Origin: Puniceicoccaceae bacterium K14
GTDB taxonomy: Bacteria > Verrucomicrobiota > Verrucomicrobiia > Opitutales > Opitutaceae
Reading direction: 5' to 3'
NCBI GenBank assembly: GCA_022538095.1
Contig: JAKYXN010000020.1
Span: 1-64,000 of the forward strand
Length of the DNA stretch: 64,000 nucleotides
Of this stretch, positions 38,039 through 45,520 are shown piece by piece. The translations under genes and the position numbers were made by a program. Below the pieces are notes generated by a model. It was not told the DNA's origin. It worked only from the letters and a program-made list of their open reading frames with translations, and ran no database searches. Positions within the stretch are counted from its first letter, which is position 1. The number at the start of each line of letters is the position of its first letter.

Positions 38039-40297
38039 GTGAGACTTAATCTTTCATTTCTAGCCTTCTTTTTCAGTTGCTTTCTGTGTGTCCTTTCAAA
38101 AGGCAAATTCGCAAATGTTTCCAATGAACTTGTGGATATTGAGGTGGATCGCGGTACAGCGGAAACGGTGATTGAGTTGCGAGATCACTTCACCATCAAT
38201 GTGGAGGGGCCTATCGCGCAGTTTGATACCTATGAAGGTGAGCTTTTCGTAGAGCTACTTAGCGATGAAGCTCCGTTAACGGTCCAAAATTTTCTCAACT
38301 ATGTGGAAAGAGGGGATTATGATGAATCGATTTTTCATAGGCTAATCCATGGATTTATATTGCAAGGGGGTGGATTTGTTTACGAAGACACTGATACGCT
38401 GTTTGAGATTGCGGAAGATTCCCCAGTCGTAAATGAGTTTGGGGTTTCAAATACAGAGGGGACTATAGCGATGGCAAAATTGGGTGGGGATCCCGATTCG
38501 GCGACATCACAATGGTTTTTCAATCTAGCCGACAACTCGGAAAACTTGGATAATCAAAATGGAGGTTTTACGGTTTTTGGGAATGTTCTTGGCGACGGTA
38601 TATCTATTTTGGATGATCTGGAATTTAATGGTACAGGCTCTTTTTGGATGCTTGTTAATTCGATTGTGAATGGGGAGTTGACGCAATCGGTTCCGACCTT
38701 CCAAGACTTTCCTCTTCGATCGACTTTTGATGGAACGAGTGTTTTGAAGGACGATTTCCTGTTAATTAATTCTGTCAAAGAGGTGGGCGTATATCCAGGT
38801 GATCATGGAAATGGATCTTTGATTAATTTTCAAGTGACGAGCGATAATGAGGCTCTTGTACAGGCAAGTTTAGAGGGAACCCAGCTTACTTTATCATTTT
38901 CAAGCGGGGTTACGGGACAGGCCGGTATTGAAATATCTCTATTCGACGCAGGGTTATCTCCGCTAGTGGATGATTTCAGTGTGAATGTTCATCCTATAGT
39001 GCCAACGGTGATATCCCAGCCCAGTTCAGAAATTGTGAGTGAGTTTCCAGTGTCTCTGTCTCTGGAAGTCGATGACGGCGGGGCGGAGGTCACTTATCGA
39101 TGGTTTAAGGATGGAGAGGCAATTGAAAATTCCGATTCGAGTGTATTGTCGGTCTTTGAGAGCGGCCTGTATCACGCTGAAGTGTTCAATAGCGTAGGGA
39201 GCGTGATTTCTAGCTCGGCAGATATTGAATTCGCTGCCGAAATTACTAGCCACCCAATTGGTAGAACCATTGAGGTCGGTACTACAGCTCTACTTCACGT
39301 GGGAACGAACGCCAATATCGAAGAGATAGAGTTTCAGTGGTATAAAGACGGTGAATTGATTGAGAATTCGGATAGTAGTGAAATTTTAGTAGCAGAGTCT
39401 GGCTCTTATACTGTCACAATTTTAGGGGATGATTTCAATTTGCTTTCGAACGAAGCGAAAATTGAGGTCGTCGATTCATTGGGCCAATTAGTTAATGTAT
39501 CCACCCGTGGATACGTTGGGACAGGTCATCAGGCTATGATCGCTGGAGTTGTCGTGCATGGTTCCGAAGAGAAAAATTTACTTTTCAGAGGTGTAAGCGA
39601 AAGCTTAGCATCCTCAGGTTTGGAAGGATTGCTTGCAGACTCCTTTGTGGCTGTTTACGATGGGGGTACTGCAGTCGGATCTAACGATAATTGGGACGAG
39701 TCGTCCGTTGAAGATGGTATGCAAGCGCTTTTCAACCAAATTGGAGCGGGTGCTTACATCGAGAATAGCAAAGACTCTGCGCTATTGTATTCGATGACAG
39801 AGGGGCTTCGCACTTTGATCTTAAATGGTGTTGATGAAACGGAAGGTTTGGCGCTTGTTGAAGTTTACGATGCGGATAGCGACATATCTTCTTCTAACTC
39901 GCGTATCGTGAATTTGTCTACGCGTGCGATGGTTAAAGAAGGAGATGGGGTGGCGATTGTTGGATTTGTCATCGGTGGAGAGGGTCCTATGAATGTCCTT
40001 ATTCGAGGGGGAAGTGAGCATCTGGAAGGAATTGATGTCCTTGTGGACGAACCGATTCTTGCTAACCCGAACTTAGCAGTTGTATCCAACAACGAAATAA
40101 TCGCTCAAAATTTTGATTGGGATGATCAAGGTGTTTCAGATTCTTTAATTGCTATCCAGGAAGAGGTGGGAGCCACTCCATTTATTGAAGGCAGCGGTGA
40201 TTCTTTGCTCTACCTCACTCTCGAGCCAGGGATATACTCCGCAATTTTAGGCGGAGGCGAAGGCCTTGCTCTGGTAGAAATTTATGAGGTCCGTTAA
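38039..40297 (+). CDS. exported cyclophilin-type peptidyl-prolyl isomerase with Ig-like and verrucomicrobial repeats
   Basis: 752 residues from a GTG start. A signal peptide (LSFLAFFFSCFLCVLS) is followed by a cyclophilin domain (about 60-220) with FHRLIHGFILQGG, containing the catalytic Arg, and the core TSQWFFNLADN. Two Ig-like repeats follow (near 320-400 and 405-480), sharing W(F/Y)KDGE(A/L)IENSDSS. The C-terminus has two copies of a domain (about 485-615 and 623-752) beginning NVSTRGYV / NLSTRAMV and ending in GLALVE(V/I)Y. That repeat is common in verrucomicrobial secreted proteins. The likely role is an extracytoplasmic folding or surface-binding protein. No sorting motif is visible. 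Confidence 0.88.
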   Translation: MRLNLSFLAFFFSCFLCVLSKGKFANVSNELVDIEVDRGTAETVIELRDHFTINVEGPIAQFDTYEGELFVELLSDEAPLTVQNFLNYVERGDYDESIFHRLIHGFILQGGGFVYEDTDTLFEIAEDSPVVNEFGVSNTEGTIAMAKLGGDPDSATSQWFFNLADNSENLDNQNGGFTVFGNVLGDGISILDDLEFNGTGSFWMLVNSIVNGELTQSVPTFQDFPLRSTFDGTSVLKDDFLLINSVKEVGVYPGDHGNGSLINFQVTSDNEALVQASLEGTQLTLSFSSGVTGQAGIEISLFDAGLSPLVDDFSVNVHPIVPTVISQPSSEIVSEFPVSLSLEVDDGGAEVTYRWFKDGEAIENSDSSVLSVFESGLYHAEVFNSVGSVISSSADIEFAAEITSHPIGRTIEVGTTALLHVGTNANIEEIEFQWYKDGELIENSDSSEILVAESGSYTVTILGDDFNLLSNEAKIEVVDSLGQLVNVSTRGYVGTGHQAMIAGVVVHGSEEKNLLFRGVSESLASSGLEGLLADSFVAVYDGGTAVGSNDNWDESSVEDGMQALFNQIGAGAYIENSKDSALLYSMTEGLRTLILNGVDETEGLALVEVYDADSDISSSNSRIVNLSTRAMVKEGDGVAIVGFVIGGEGPMNVLIRGGSEHLEGIDVLVDEPILANPNLAVVSNNEIIAQNFDWDDQGVSDSLIAIQEEVGATPFIEGSGDSLLYLTLEPGIYSAILGGGEGLALVEIYEVR

Positions 40298-40307
40298 AGG
40301 ATCTTCG

Positions 40308-41219
40308 CTAGAATAAATCGAGCTGCTCTTGTAATTGCGGTTCATCTGAATCTGGATTGTAGAACCCACTTAAATTTGGAATAAGTGGGTTCAGCTTTTG
40401 CAATCTTTGATGTAGCCTTTTAGCGACAAAGGGAGCATATGCTTCGTCGGCTGCATGAACCATTACGTAGGGGCGTTTCTCTTCAAGTATCCACTTGTTG
40501 ATGATGGGAACCCATTCATTAATCCAAGGATCGTTTAGCTCAATCTTGTTAGATGCTACGAATCTCAGAAAAGGGGTGCTATTCGTTTCTGAATGACGCA
40601 CAGGTAGCTGCGGTTTTCGAGAAGCAGCGTCGAGTTCATGCGAATCTTTCTCTTTAACTGAAAAAAGTGGTCGGCTATCGAACGTAACTCGGTCAACCTT
40701 CATATCTCTGAGAAGTTCGTTTAGCGTTCGCTCGTTATCCCCATCGTCGAAGAAACTTATATGTCGAGGCTCGACTGCGTATTTGAAATCTACTGGGAGA
40801 TTCTTCAAATAGGCTTCTAGCACGTGGATGTTATTGATATTGAAAGAAGGCGAGAGTTGCAGAAAACAGGCTCCGAGGCGGTTTCCGTCTTGAAAGGCTT
40901 CGAGTAGCTTTAGAAATTCCAGCGTTTCTTGGTGAGTTCCAATCAGTCTCCTGTCATGAGTGATGGACTTGGGGAATTTTAAGCAAAATTGAAAATTGTC
41001 GCCCGTTTCTGCCATCCAGCGTTCGACGGTGGGCATCTGTGGAATTGCATAGAATGTGCTGTTGCCTTCGACTGCATTGAAGATCCGTGCATAGTTCTTC
41101 AACAGATCCTTTGATTTTGTCTTTGGGCTGAAAACGGTACTAATCCATGCGGGGCAATTCCAAACAGGACACCCTAAGAAATAGGGAGACTTGAGTTTGA
41201 AAGAGCTTGGGCTTGCCAT
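40308..41219 (-). CDS. DUF72 family protein
   Basis: 303 residues. This TIM-barrel-like DUF72 (YecE) protein has the conserved opening FLGCPVWNCPAWISTVF, the block NAVEGNSTFYAIPQMPTVERW and KYAVEPRHISFFDD. Members are widespread but have no proven reaction. A metal-dependent hydrolase role has been suggested from fold only. The ATG lies after GTACTCATG on the minus strand. It is transcribed convergently with the cyclophilin gene and downstream of the hisI terminator, so it is probably independent. Confidence 0.85.
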   Translation of the reverse strand: MASPSSFKLKSPYFLGCPVWNCPAWISTVFSPKTKSKDLLKNYARIFNAVEGNSTFYAIPQMPTVERWMAETGDNFQFCLKFPKSITHDRRLIGTHQETLEFLKLLEAFQDGNRLGACFLQLSPSFNINNIHVLEAYLKNLPVDFKYAVEPRHISFFDDGDNERTLNELLRDMKVDRVTFDSRPLFSVKEKDSHELDAASRKPQLPVRHSETNSTPFLRFVASNKIELNDPWINEWVPIINKWILEEKRPYVMVHAADEAYAPFVAKRLHQRLQKLNPLIPNLSGFYNPDSDEPQLQEQLDLF

Positions 41220-41245
41220 GAGTACGCTTAGTTTTTCGTATTCAC

Positions 41246-41296
41246 AAAAAAACGACTCTCTTGTTTGCTTGTTTGGCTAAAGGAGGAGAGTCGTTT
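41246..41296 (-). terminator. rho-independent terminator of the hisI operon
   Basis: On the minus strand the arms AAACGACTCTC (41286-41296) and GAGAGTCGTTT (41250-41260) form a perfect 11-bp stem with a 25-base loop, followed by a run of seven T in total (41246-41252). It lies 27 bases after the hisI stop. Confidence 0.85.
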
Positions 41297-41322
41297 GGTG
41301 TTCATGCAGTTTCCAGTGGAGA

Positions 41323-41766
41323 CTATTTTTTGTAAACTTCGTCGGGGTCGAAGAGTGGGTCACCTCCGTCGAAAATCAGGCCCTTGCTATTTTCGTCGAA
41401 CTTGCGATAGAAACAAGAGCGGTATCCGTTATGACAGGACGCTCCATTCTCTCCCATGTCCACTTTAACGAGTATAACGTCTTGGTCGCAGTCTGTGCGA
41501 AGTTCTTTGACCCATTGCACTTGGCCTGATGATTCGCCTTTAACCCAGAGCTTTTGGCGAGAGCGGCTAAAGTATGTTACTTTCCCTGTAGCAATCGTGT
41601 TTTCTAGGGATTCCTTGTTCATCCAAGCAAACATAAGAATTTCGTTCGTATGGACATCGGTTGTAATACATGGAATGAGCCCGTTCTCGTCGAACTTCGG
41701 CTGTAACTTGAGACCTTTTTCTATTTCCTCCTTGGAGGCTCTTTCATGAAGACAAGTGTGTGACAT
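41323..41766 (-). CDS. hisI: phosphoribosyl-AMP cyclohydrolase
   Basis: About 147 residues. HisI opens the adenine ring of phosphoribosyl-AMP, the third step of histidine synthesis. Conserved blocks are LMFAWMNKESL, ATGKVTYFSRSRQKLWVKGE, and the metal ligands in DCDQD and CHNGYRSCF. It is the monofunctional type: no HisE domain follows. The chosen ATG at 41766 is five codons inside a TTG-started frame. It is the last gene of an operon with a HAD protein and a DUF971 protein, and a strong terminator follows. No other his gene is in the window. Confidence 0.95.
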   Translation of the reverse strand: MSHTCLHERASKEEIEKGLKLQPKFDENGLIPCITTDVHTNEILMFAWMNKESLENTIATGKVTYFSRSRQKLWVKGESSGQVQWVKELRTDCDQDVILVKVDMGENGASCHNGYRSCFYRKFDENSKGLIFDGGDPLFDPDEVYKK

Positions 41767-41808
41767 AAGACATTTAATCAATTCGAGGTATCTGCTCTTG
41801 TAAAGCAG

Positions 41809-42504
41809 CTATTTCTCTAAGTGACGCAGGATATCTGGAATTTGCTCAATGTACTCTATCGTACTGGCGGCTGCTTGGTTGCCGATTAGAACGGATGTCC
41901 AACCGGCTTTAGTGGCACCTTCGATGTCGTGTTTAAGACTGTCTCCAACATGTAGGATGTCCTTTGGCTTCAAACTTGTGGCCAATTCGACGTGGCGAAA
42001 GGTCTCCACGTCCGGTTTTTCATGCCCGATTTCGCTCGATATAAAAAGGTAATCGAAGAGGCGTTCGAATCCGTTTTCTTTAAGTACGCGTCGCACTCGA
42101 CTATCCCAATTGGTGAGTAGAGCTATTTTAAAGCCTTGATTTCGAAGAGCCTCCAATGTTTCGAAGGCTCCGCTACTCGCTCGCCACTGTTCGCCGTGAC
42201 TGAAGGTCTCCCACATATCGCGAAACAAGGCGTCAAAGTTTTGTGGCTTTTGCTCGAACTGTTCGATACTCGCCCCGACTACGTTCCGCCAAAAACTCAA
42301 TTCTCGAGCTTCCCCATCGAGAATACTGTCATCTTTGGAGATTTTTTTGAAAGCGTAGGCGAATCCGCGGTTGAGGTCGTCTTCCTTGTAATCTAAATCG
42401 TGCTTGAGAGCGACCTTTCGATAAATGGCGCCGACTGATGGGTAGGGGTGAAAAAGTGTTCCAGCGGCGTCGAAGGAGATGAGGGTCTTATCTCTGAGGT
42501 TCAT
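41809..42504 (-). CDS. HAD-superfamily hydrolase, HDHD3-like
   Basis: 231 residues. Motif I reads FDAAGTLFHP, so Asp12 is present but the usual second aspartate is Ala14. The later motifs are intact: LLTNWDSRV (II), the lysine in EIGHEKPDVETF (III) and HVGDSLKHDIEGA (IV). The missing acid/base Asp may mean weak or non-phosphatase activity; some HDHD3-type proteins share this feature. The gene starts 5 bases after the DUF971 stop and precedes hisI by 42 bases. Substrate unknown. Confidence 0.85.
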   Translation of the reverse strand: MNLRDKTLISFDAAGTLFHPYPSVGAIYRKVALKHDLDYKEDDLNRGFAYAFKKISKDDSILDGEARELSFWRNVVGASIEQFEQKPQNFDALFRDMWETFSHGEQWRASSGAFETLEALRNQGFKIALLTNWDSRVRRVLKENGFERLFDYLFISSEIGHEKPDVETFRHVELATSLKPKDILHVGDSLKHDIEGATKAGWTSVLIGNQAAASTIEYIEQIPDILRHLEK

Positions 42505-42509
42505 CGAGA

Positions 42510-42812
42510 TTACTGTGCTGCGGTAATTTTATATAGGTAATCAAAAGAGTAGAGGCCGGTCCTGTGGCCGTCGGAGAATTCAAAACGCATGGCGTAGCTG
42601 CCGACAAATTCCCAATTTTTTACTGTCACGCTCGAGTAGTTTTTTTTGAATTCGCCGCCGTATTGGGTGCCAAAAATGTCTCGTTCTCCTGCGGTTTCGG
42701 CGCTGGGCGAAGCAGCTCTCAAGTCAGATTGGCGAATATAACTTTCTGTTCCGCTCTCCCAAATGATAGCAATTTCGTCACCGATGGCGTGAATTTCTTT
42801 CGGTCTTTCCAT
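42510..42812 (-). CDS. DUF971 domain protein
   Basis: 100 residues, a single DUF971 (gamma-butyrobetaine hydroxylase N-terminal-like) domain. The block PKEIHAIGDEIAIIWESGTE, the LRAASPSAE region and YAMRFEFSDGHRTGLYSFDYL match the family. Related small proteins are linked to iron-sulfur metabolism, but no function is proven here. It is the first gene of the DUF971-HAD-hisI operon. Its promoter should lie in the 376-base gap shared with mraZ. Confidence 0.85.
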   Translation of the reverse strand: MERPKEIHAIGDEIAIIWESGTESYIRQSDLRAASPSAETAGERDIFGTQYGGEFKKNYSSVTVKNWEFVGSYAMRFEFSDGHRTGLYSFDYLYKITAAQ

Positions 42813-43188
42813 TGTGAAGAAGACTTATAGGGGCGCGTCTCGAACTGTCGAGAATTGGTGTTTCGTCGCTGAAAATACACCAAGGAGTTCGGCTTATTGG
42901 CAGGTTATTAACAGGCTGAAAATTGGCCTTCAAATTGGCCCGATTTGTTGATCTGAAATTCGGTTAATAAGCTCGGGAAGAACATGGCGGTTTCGAGCAA
43001 CGATTTTGTTAAAATTGTATGAGGCCCTAGGGGAAGTGAGCAATTCCCAGTAAAAACCATGTGAATTCAGGCTATGTGAATAAGATGTGCGCAGGTTTAG
43101 TGGGTTTTGGTGGGGAAAAATTTGACAAAGTGGGGCAAAGTGGGGATTTTTGGGGGACTTTTTCACAAGATTTCCGGAAATTACTCAA
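42813..43188. other. intergenic region between divergent DUF971 and mraZ
   Basis: The 376 bases carry the promoters of both operons. Besides the MraZ-box array (listed separately) it holds a short direct repeat of AAATTGGCC at 42920-42928 and 42932-42940, and a 6-bp hairpin TCTCGA-ACTG-TCGAGA at 42838-42853 without a T-run. No small gene is convincing; minus-strand frames here have no ribosome binding site. Confidence 0.6.
43101..43155 (+). promoter_or_regulatory. MraZ-box array overlapping the mraZ promoter
   Basis: TGGG pentamers occur at 43101, 43111, 43131, 43141 and 43151, all in exact 10-base phase, with only the 43121 slot degenerate (TTTGA). Known MraZ boxes are TGGGN repeats with 5-base spacers, which gives this spacing. 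The vacant slot carries TTGACA (43122-43127), and a weak -10 (GATTTT, 43145-43150) follows at 17 bases. Binding would therefore block the promoter. The mraZ start is at 43189. Confidence 0.78.
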
Positions 43189-43641
43189 ATGAACGCACTC
43201 GCCAGAACGATTTACGTTGGGAAACACCAACGTAATTTGGATTCGAAGAATCGGTTAACGATTCCTTCGAAGTGGCGCTTTGACGGCGATACAGAGGACG
43301 TCTACTTGGCGTTACCGGATCCAAGTGGCTGTATTTTGGTACTCCCCCCGCAGCAGGTTGCTAAGCTCTTCGATAAGATCGAAAACCAGCAACTGAGTGA
43401 TGATGATGCTCAAGAATTGCAGGATAAGCTTTTCTCTCAAGCGGTGTCTTTTGGGTGCGACAAACAAGGTCGCATTAATTTGCCAGAGGAACTGCTCGAA
43501 CATTCCGGCATTGTGAAGGAAGCGATCATTGTAGGTCGCATGATAAATTTCCGAATTTGGTCGCCCGAGAAGTGGTCTAATATCGACCCCAAGGCGAATA
43601 ACGACGATCTCGGCAAGCTGATGAAGCGAGTGAACCTGTAA
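43189..43641 (+). CDS. mraZ: transcriptional regulator MraZ
   Basis: 150 residues with two AbrB-like double-psi barrel repeats. The first is LDSKNRLTIPSKWRFDG and the second is CDKQGRINLPEELLEHSGI. In other bacteria MraZ forms rings that bind TGGG repeats and represses its own dcw operon. The matching box array lies 35-90 bases upstream. The upstream in-frame TTG at 43150 lies inside that array and would add 13 residues not seen in the family, so the ATG was chosen. First gene of the dcw cluster. Confidence 0.95.
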   Translation: MNALARTIYVGKHQRNLDSKNRLTIPSKWRFDGDTEDVYLALPDPSGCILVLPPQQVAKLFDKIENQQLSDDDAQELQDKLFSQAVSFGCDKQGRINLPEELLEHSGIVKEAIIVGRMINFRIWSPEKWSNIDPKANNDDLGKLMKRVNL

Positions 43642-43653
43642 TAACGTTTAGCG

Positions 43654-43947
43654 ATGAAGAACGAAGATTACAAAAACAGTTCATTTCTCTCTTCTATAAT
43701 GAAGGCAGTCGGCTTGCGTTCTCGCAGAGAGGGTGGTCCTTCGGGCAAGGACCTATTCGGCATGGGGGGAACTTTTGGGCGTGCTCGTATCAAACACTGC
43801 TCCTCATGGGAATTTGGGTCAGATCTTCCACCTTCATTAAGAAGTGGGAGAGACATTCGCGACATTGCGGATCGCCGTCGCGGGGAAGCGAACTTTAACA
43901 GCCAAAAAGGCAGAACCTCTCATTTCGATGGTAGCTCTTCTGTCTAA
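43654..43947 (+). CDS. unrecognised small ORF between mraZ and rsmH
   Basis: A 97-codon frame fills the gap between the mraZ stop (12 bases upstream) and the rsmH start (19 bases downstream). The product is polar, rich in Gly, Arg and Ser, has no membrane helix and appears poorly folded. There is no strong ribosome binding site (only TTTAGCG). It may be a lineage-specific protein or a leader region. Conservation across Opitutia would decide. Confidence 0.4.
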   Translation: MKNEDYKNSSFLSSIMKAVGLRSRREGGPSGKDLFGMGGTFGRARIKHCSSWEFGSDLPPSLRSGRDIRDIADRRRGEANFNSQKGRTSHFDGSSSV

Positions 43948-43966
43948 TTACAGCAAACCGATCAAT

Positions 43967-44884
43967 ATGGAAGGACATGTTCCAGTACTAGCTAACGAAA
44001 CGCTCGAGCTTCTTGCTCCGCGCGATGGTGGCGTGTACATGGATGGTACCTTTGGCGGCGGTGGTCATACGGAGCTAATCTTGAATGCTGCGAACTGTAA
44101 AGTGGTGGCGATTGATCAAGATCCTCAAGCTGAGAGGAGAGCTGAAGAGATCGGTCAGCGCTATGGTGATCGTTTTGAATTCCGACGCATGAATTTTAGT
44201 GAACTCGCCCAATCCGAGGGAGAGACATTCGATGGTTTCCTATTTGACTTCGGTGTCTCGTCTTTTCAGTTGGACGAGGTCGAGCGCGGTTTTTCCTTCC
44301 GAGGAGAGGCGCCACTAGATATGAGAATGAATCCTGAAGCGGGTTTGTCTGCGGCTAACTGGATTGCCCAAGCCAGTCGCGAGGACTTGATTCGCGCTAT
44401 TAGGGATTTTGGAGAAGAACGCAATTGGCGACGTATCGTCGATGGCATTACAAATACTCGAGACGGTTCCGGCATCGCCACAACGTCTGAACTTGCGAAT
44501 CTTGTCACTTCCTGCACTCCGGCAAGAATTCGCTTCGCCTCGAAGATTCATCCTGCGACTAAGACCTTTCAAGGTATTAGAATCGCGGTGAATGATGAAC
44601 TGTCAGTGATCGAAACAGCTATTCCAGCTGCCTTTGATCGCTTAAAAATAGGGGGTACGCTTTGTGCGATCAGTTTCCATTCTTTGGAAGATCGGATCGT
44701 TAAGAAGCTCTATCGCCATTGGGCTGGCCGCCCAGAAGGTCGCAACGACAATCGACCTCAAGATATGAGGGAGATTCAGGCCGAGCTCATTGGGCGTCGA
44801 CCTACAACAGCGGGAGATAAGGAAATTTCCCAAAATCCGCGGAGCCGATCGGCAAAGCTAAGAGCACTAAGGAAGGTGAAGTAA
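43967..44884 (+). CDS. rsmH: 16S rRNA (cytosine1402-N4)-methyltransferase RsmH
   Basis: 305 residues. RsmH (formerly MraW) methylates N4 of C1402 in 16S rRNA. The start HVPVLANETLELL, the SAM motif YMDGTFGGGGHTELIL, FDGFLFDFGVSSFQLD and RKxYRHWAG-like C-terminal sequence match. SFHSLEDRIVKKLYRHW is intact. The frame is open upstream to 43844, but the ATG at 43967 gives the family's N-terminus. It is a regular member of the dcw cluster downstream of mraZ. Confidence 0.95.
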   Translation: MEGHVPVLANETLELLAPRDGGVYMDGTFGGGGHTELILNAANCKVVAIDQDPQAERRAEEIGQRYGDRFEFRRMNFSELAQSEGETFDGFLFDFGVSSFQLDEVERGFSFRGEAPLDMRMNPEAGLSAANWIAQASREDLIRAIRDFGEERNWRRIVDGITNTRDGSGIATTSELANLVTSCTPARIRFASKIHPATKTFQGIRIAVNDELSVIETAIPAAFDRLKIGGTLCAISFHSLEDRIVKKLYRHWAGRPEGRNDNRPQDMREIQAELIGRRPTTAGDKEISQNPRSRSAKLRALRKVK

Positions 44885-44921
44885 TATAATTAATACAACT
44901 AAACCTAGGAGAAGCAGGAAA

Positions 44922-45125
44922 ATGAGAAATAACGCTACATTAAAGTCACTACTCAATCGTCAATTTGTAACTATGGACAATCACTTGTCTGTGCCATCAA
45001 TTGACTTCGAATTCCGCAGCGCCGCGAGAGCAGAGAACACCACTAATTCAAGAATTTCATTCAAGCGATTTGGATGCGCTATTCCTTCTGCGGAGGATTT
45101 TGCGCATGCCGTATCCCAAAACTAA
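44922..45125 (+). CDS. unrecognised small protein between rsmH and ftsL
   Basis: 67 residues. A good ribosome binding site, AGGAGAAGCAGGAAA, directly precedes the ATG, which supports translation. The product is polar, with no membrane segment; the central part is SFKRFGCAIPSAEDFAHAV. It overlaps the ftsL start by 20 bases, and its last codons contain the ftsL ribosome binding site, so translation may be coupled. No family was recognised. Confidence 0.6.
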   Translation: MRNNATLKSLLNRQFVTMDNHLSVPSIDFEFRSAARAENTTNSRISFKRFGCAIPSAEDFAHAVSQN

Positions 45126-45510
45126 AATGACAACACGTATCCGTAATAGAAAAAAAACTACCGGTTATCTTAACCGCATACTTAAGTCAGTTTTGATTTT
45201 TCTCGTCTGTGTCGGTTGCTTGGGCACAAGTATTGTCTATTTGCGTCACCAACGCTCAGAGGCGGCCAATAATATTCGCAAGCTTGAACGTGATATTTCC
45301 GTCGAACGCCGCAAGGTTGCCGAGTTGGGAGCCCAGTTGTCTAGTGCCATGGCGACGAACAAACTCATCAAGAAAAATCGACAATATTCTCTAGGCTTAG
45401 CTAAGCCGCGAGAGCACCAGATTGTCCGCGTAAGCAGCAATGTTGAATCGCGACTTCTTCGAAAGACGTCGGGTGGCCTTCTGTCTGCGAACTTCGCCGC
45501 AGGCAATTGA
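45106..45510 (+). CDS. ftsL: cell division protein FtsL-like
   Basis: 134 residues. A basic cytoplasmic N-terminus, one transmembrane helix (about 27-47, LKSVLIFLVCVGCLGTS) and a coiled coil (about 50-90, rich in Lys, Glu and Arg heptads) match the FtsL bitopic fold. FtsL joins FtsB and FtsQ to activate FtsWI. The sequence is poorly conserved, so the call rests mostly on topology and position between rsmH and ftsI. GGAGG lies 9 bases before the ATG at 45106. An ATG at 45127 is a possible alternative. No ftsB was seen. Confidence 0.75.
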   Translation: MPYPKTKMTTRIRNRKKTTGYLNRILKSVLIFLVCVGCLGTSIVYLRHQRSEAANNIRKLERDISVERRKVAELGAQLSSAMATNKLIKKNRQYSLGLAKPREHQIVRVSSNVESRLLRKTSGGLLSANFAAGN

Positions 45511-45520
45511 TTGGAACTTA

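Noticed and set aside
42838-42853. TCTCGA-ACTG-TCGAGA hairpin upstream of the DUF971 gene
   Set aside because: Six-bp stem without T-run; no supported function.
42930-43166. 78-codon minus-strand frame in the mraZ promoter region
   Set aside because: It runs through the MraZ-box array and has low-complexity composition; explained by the regulatory region.
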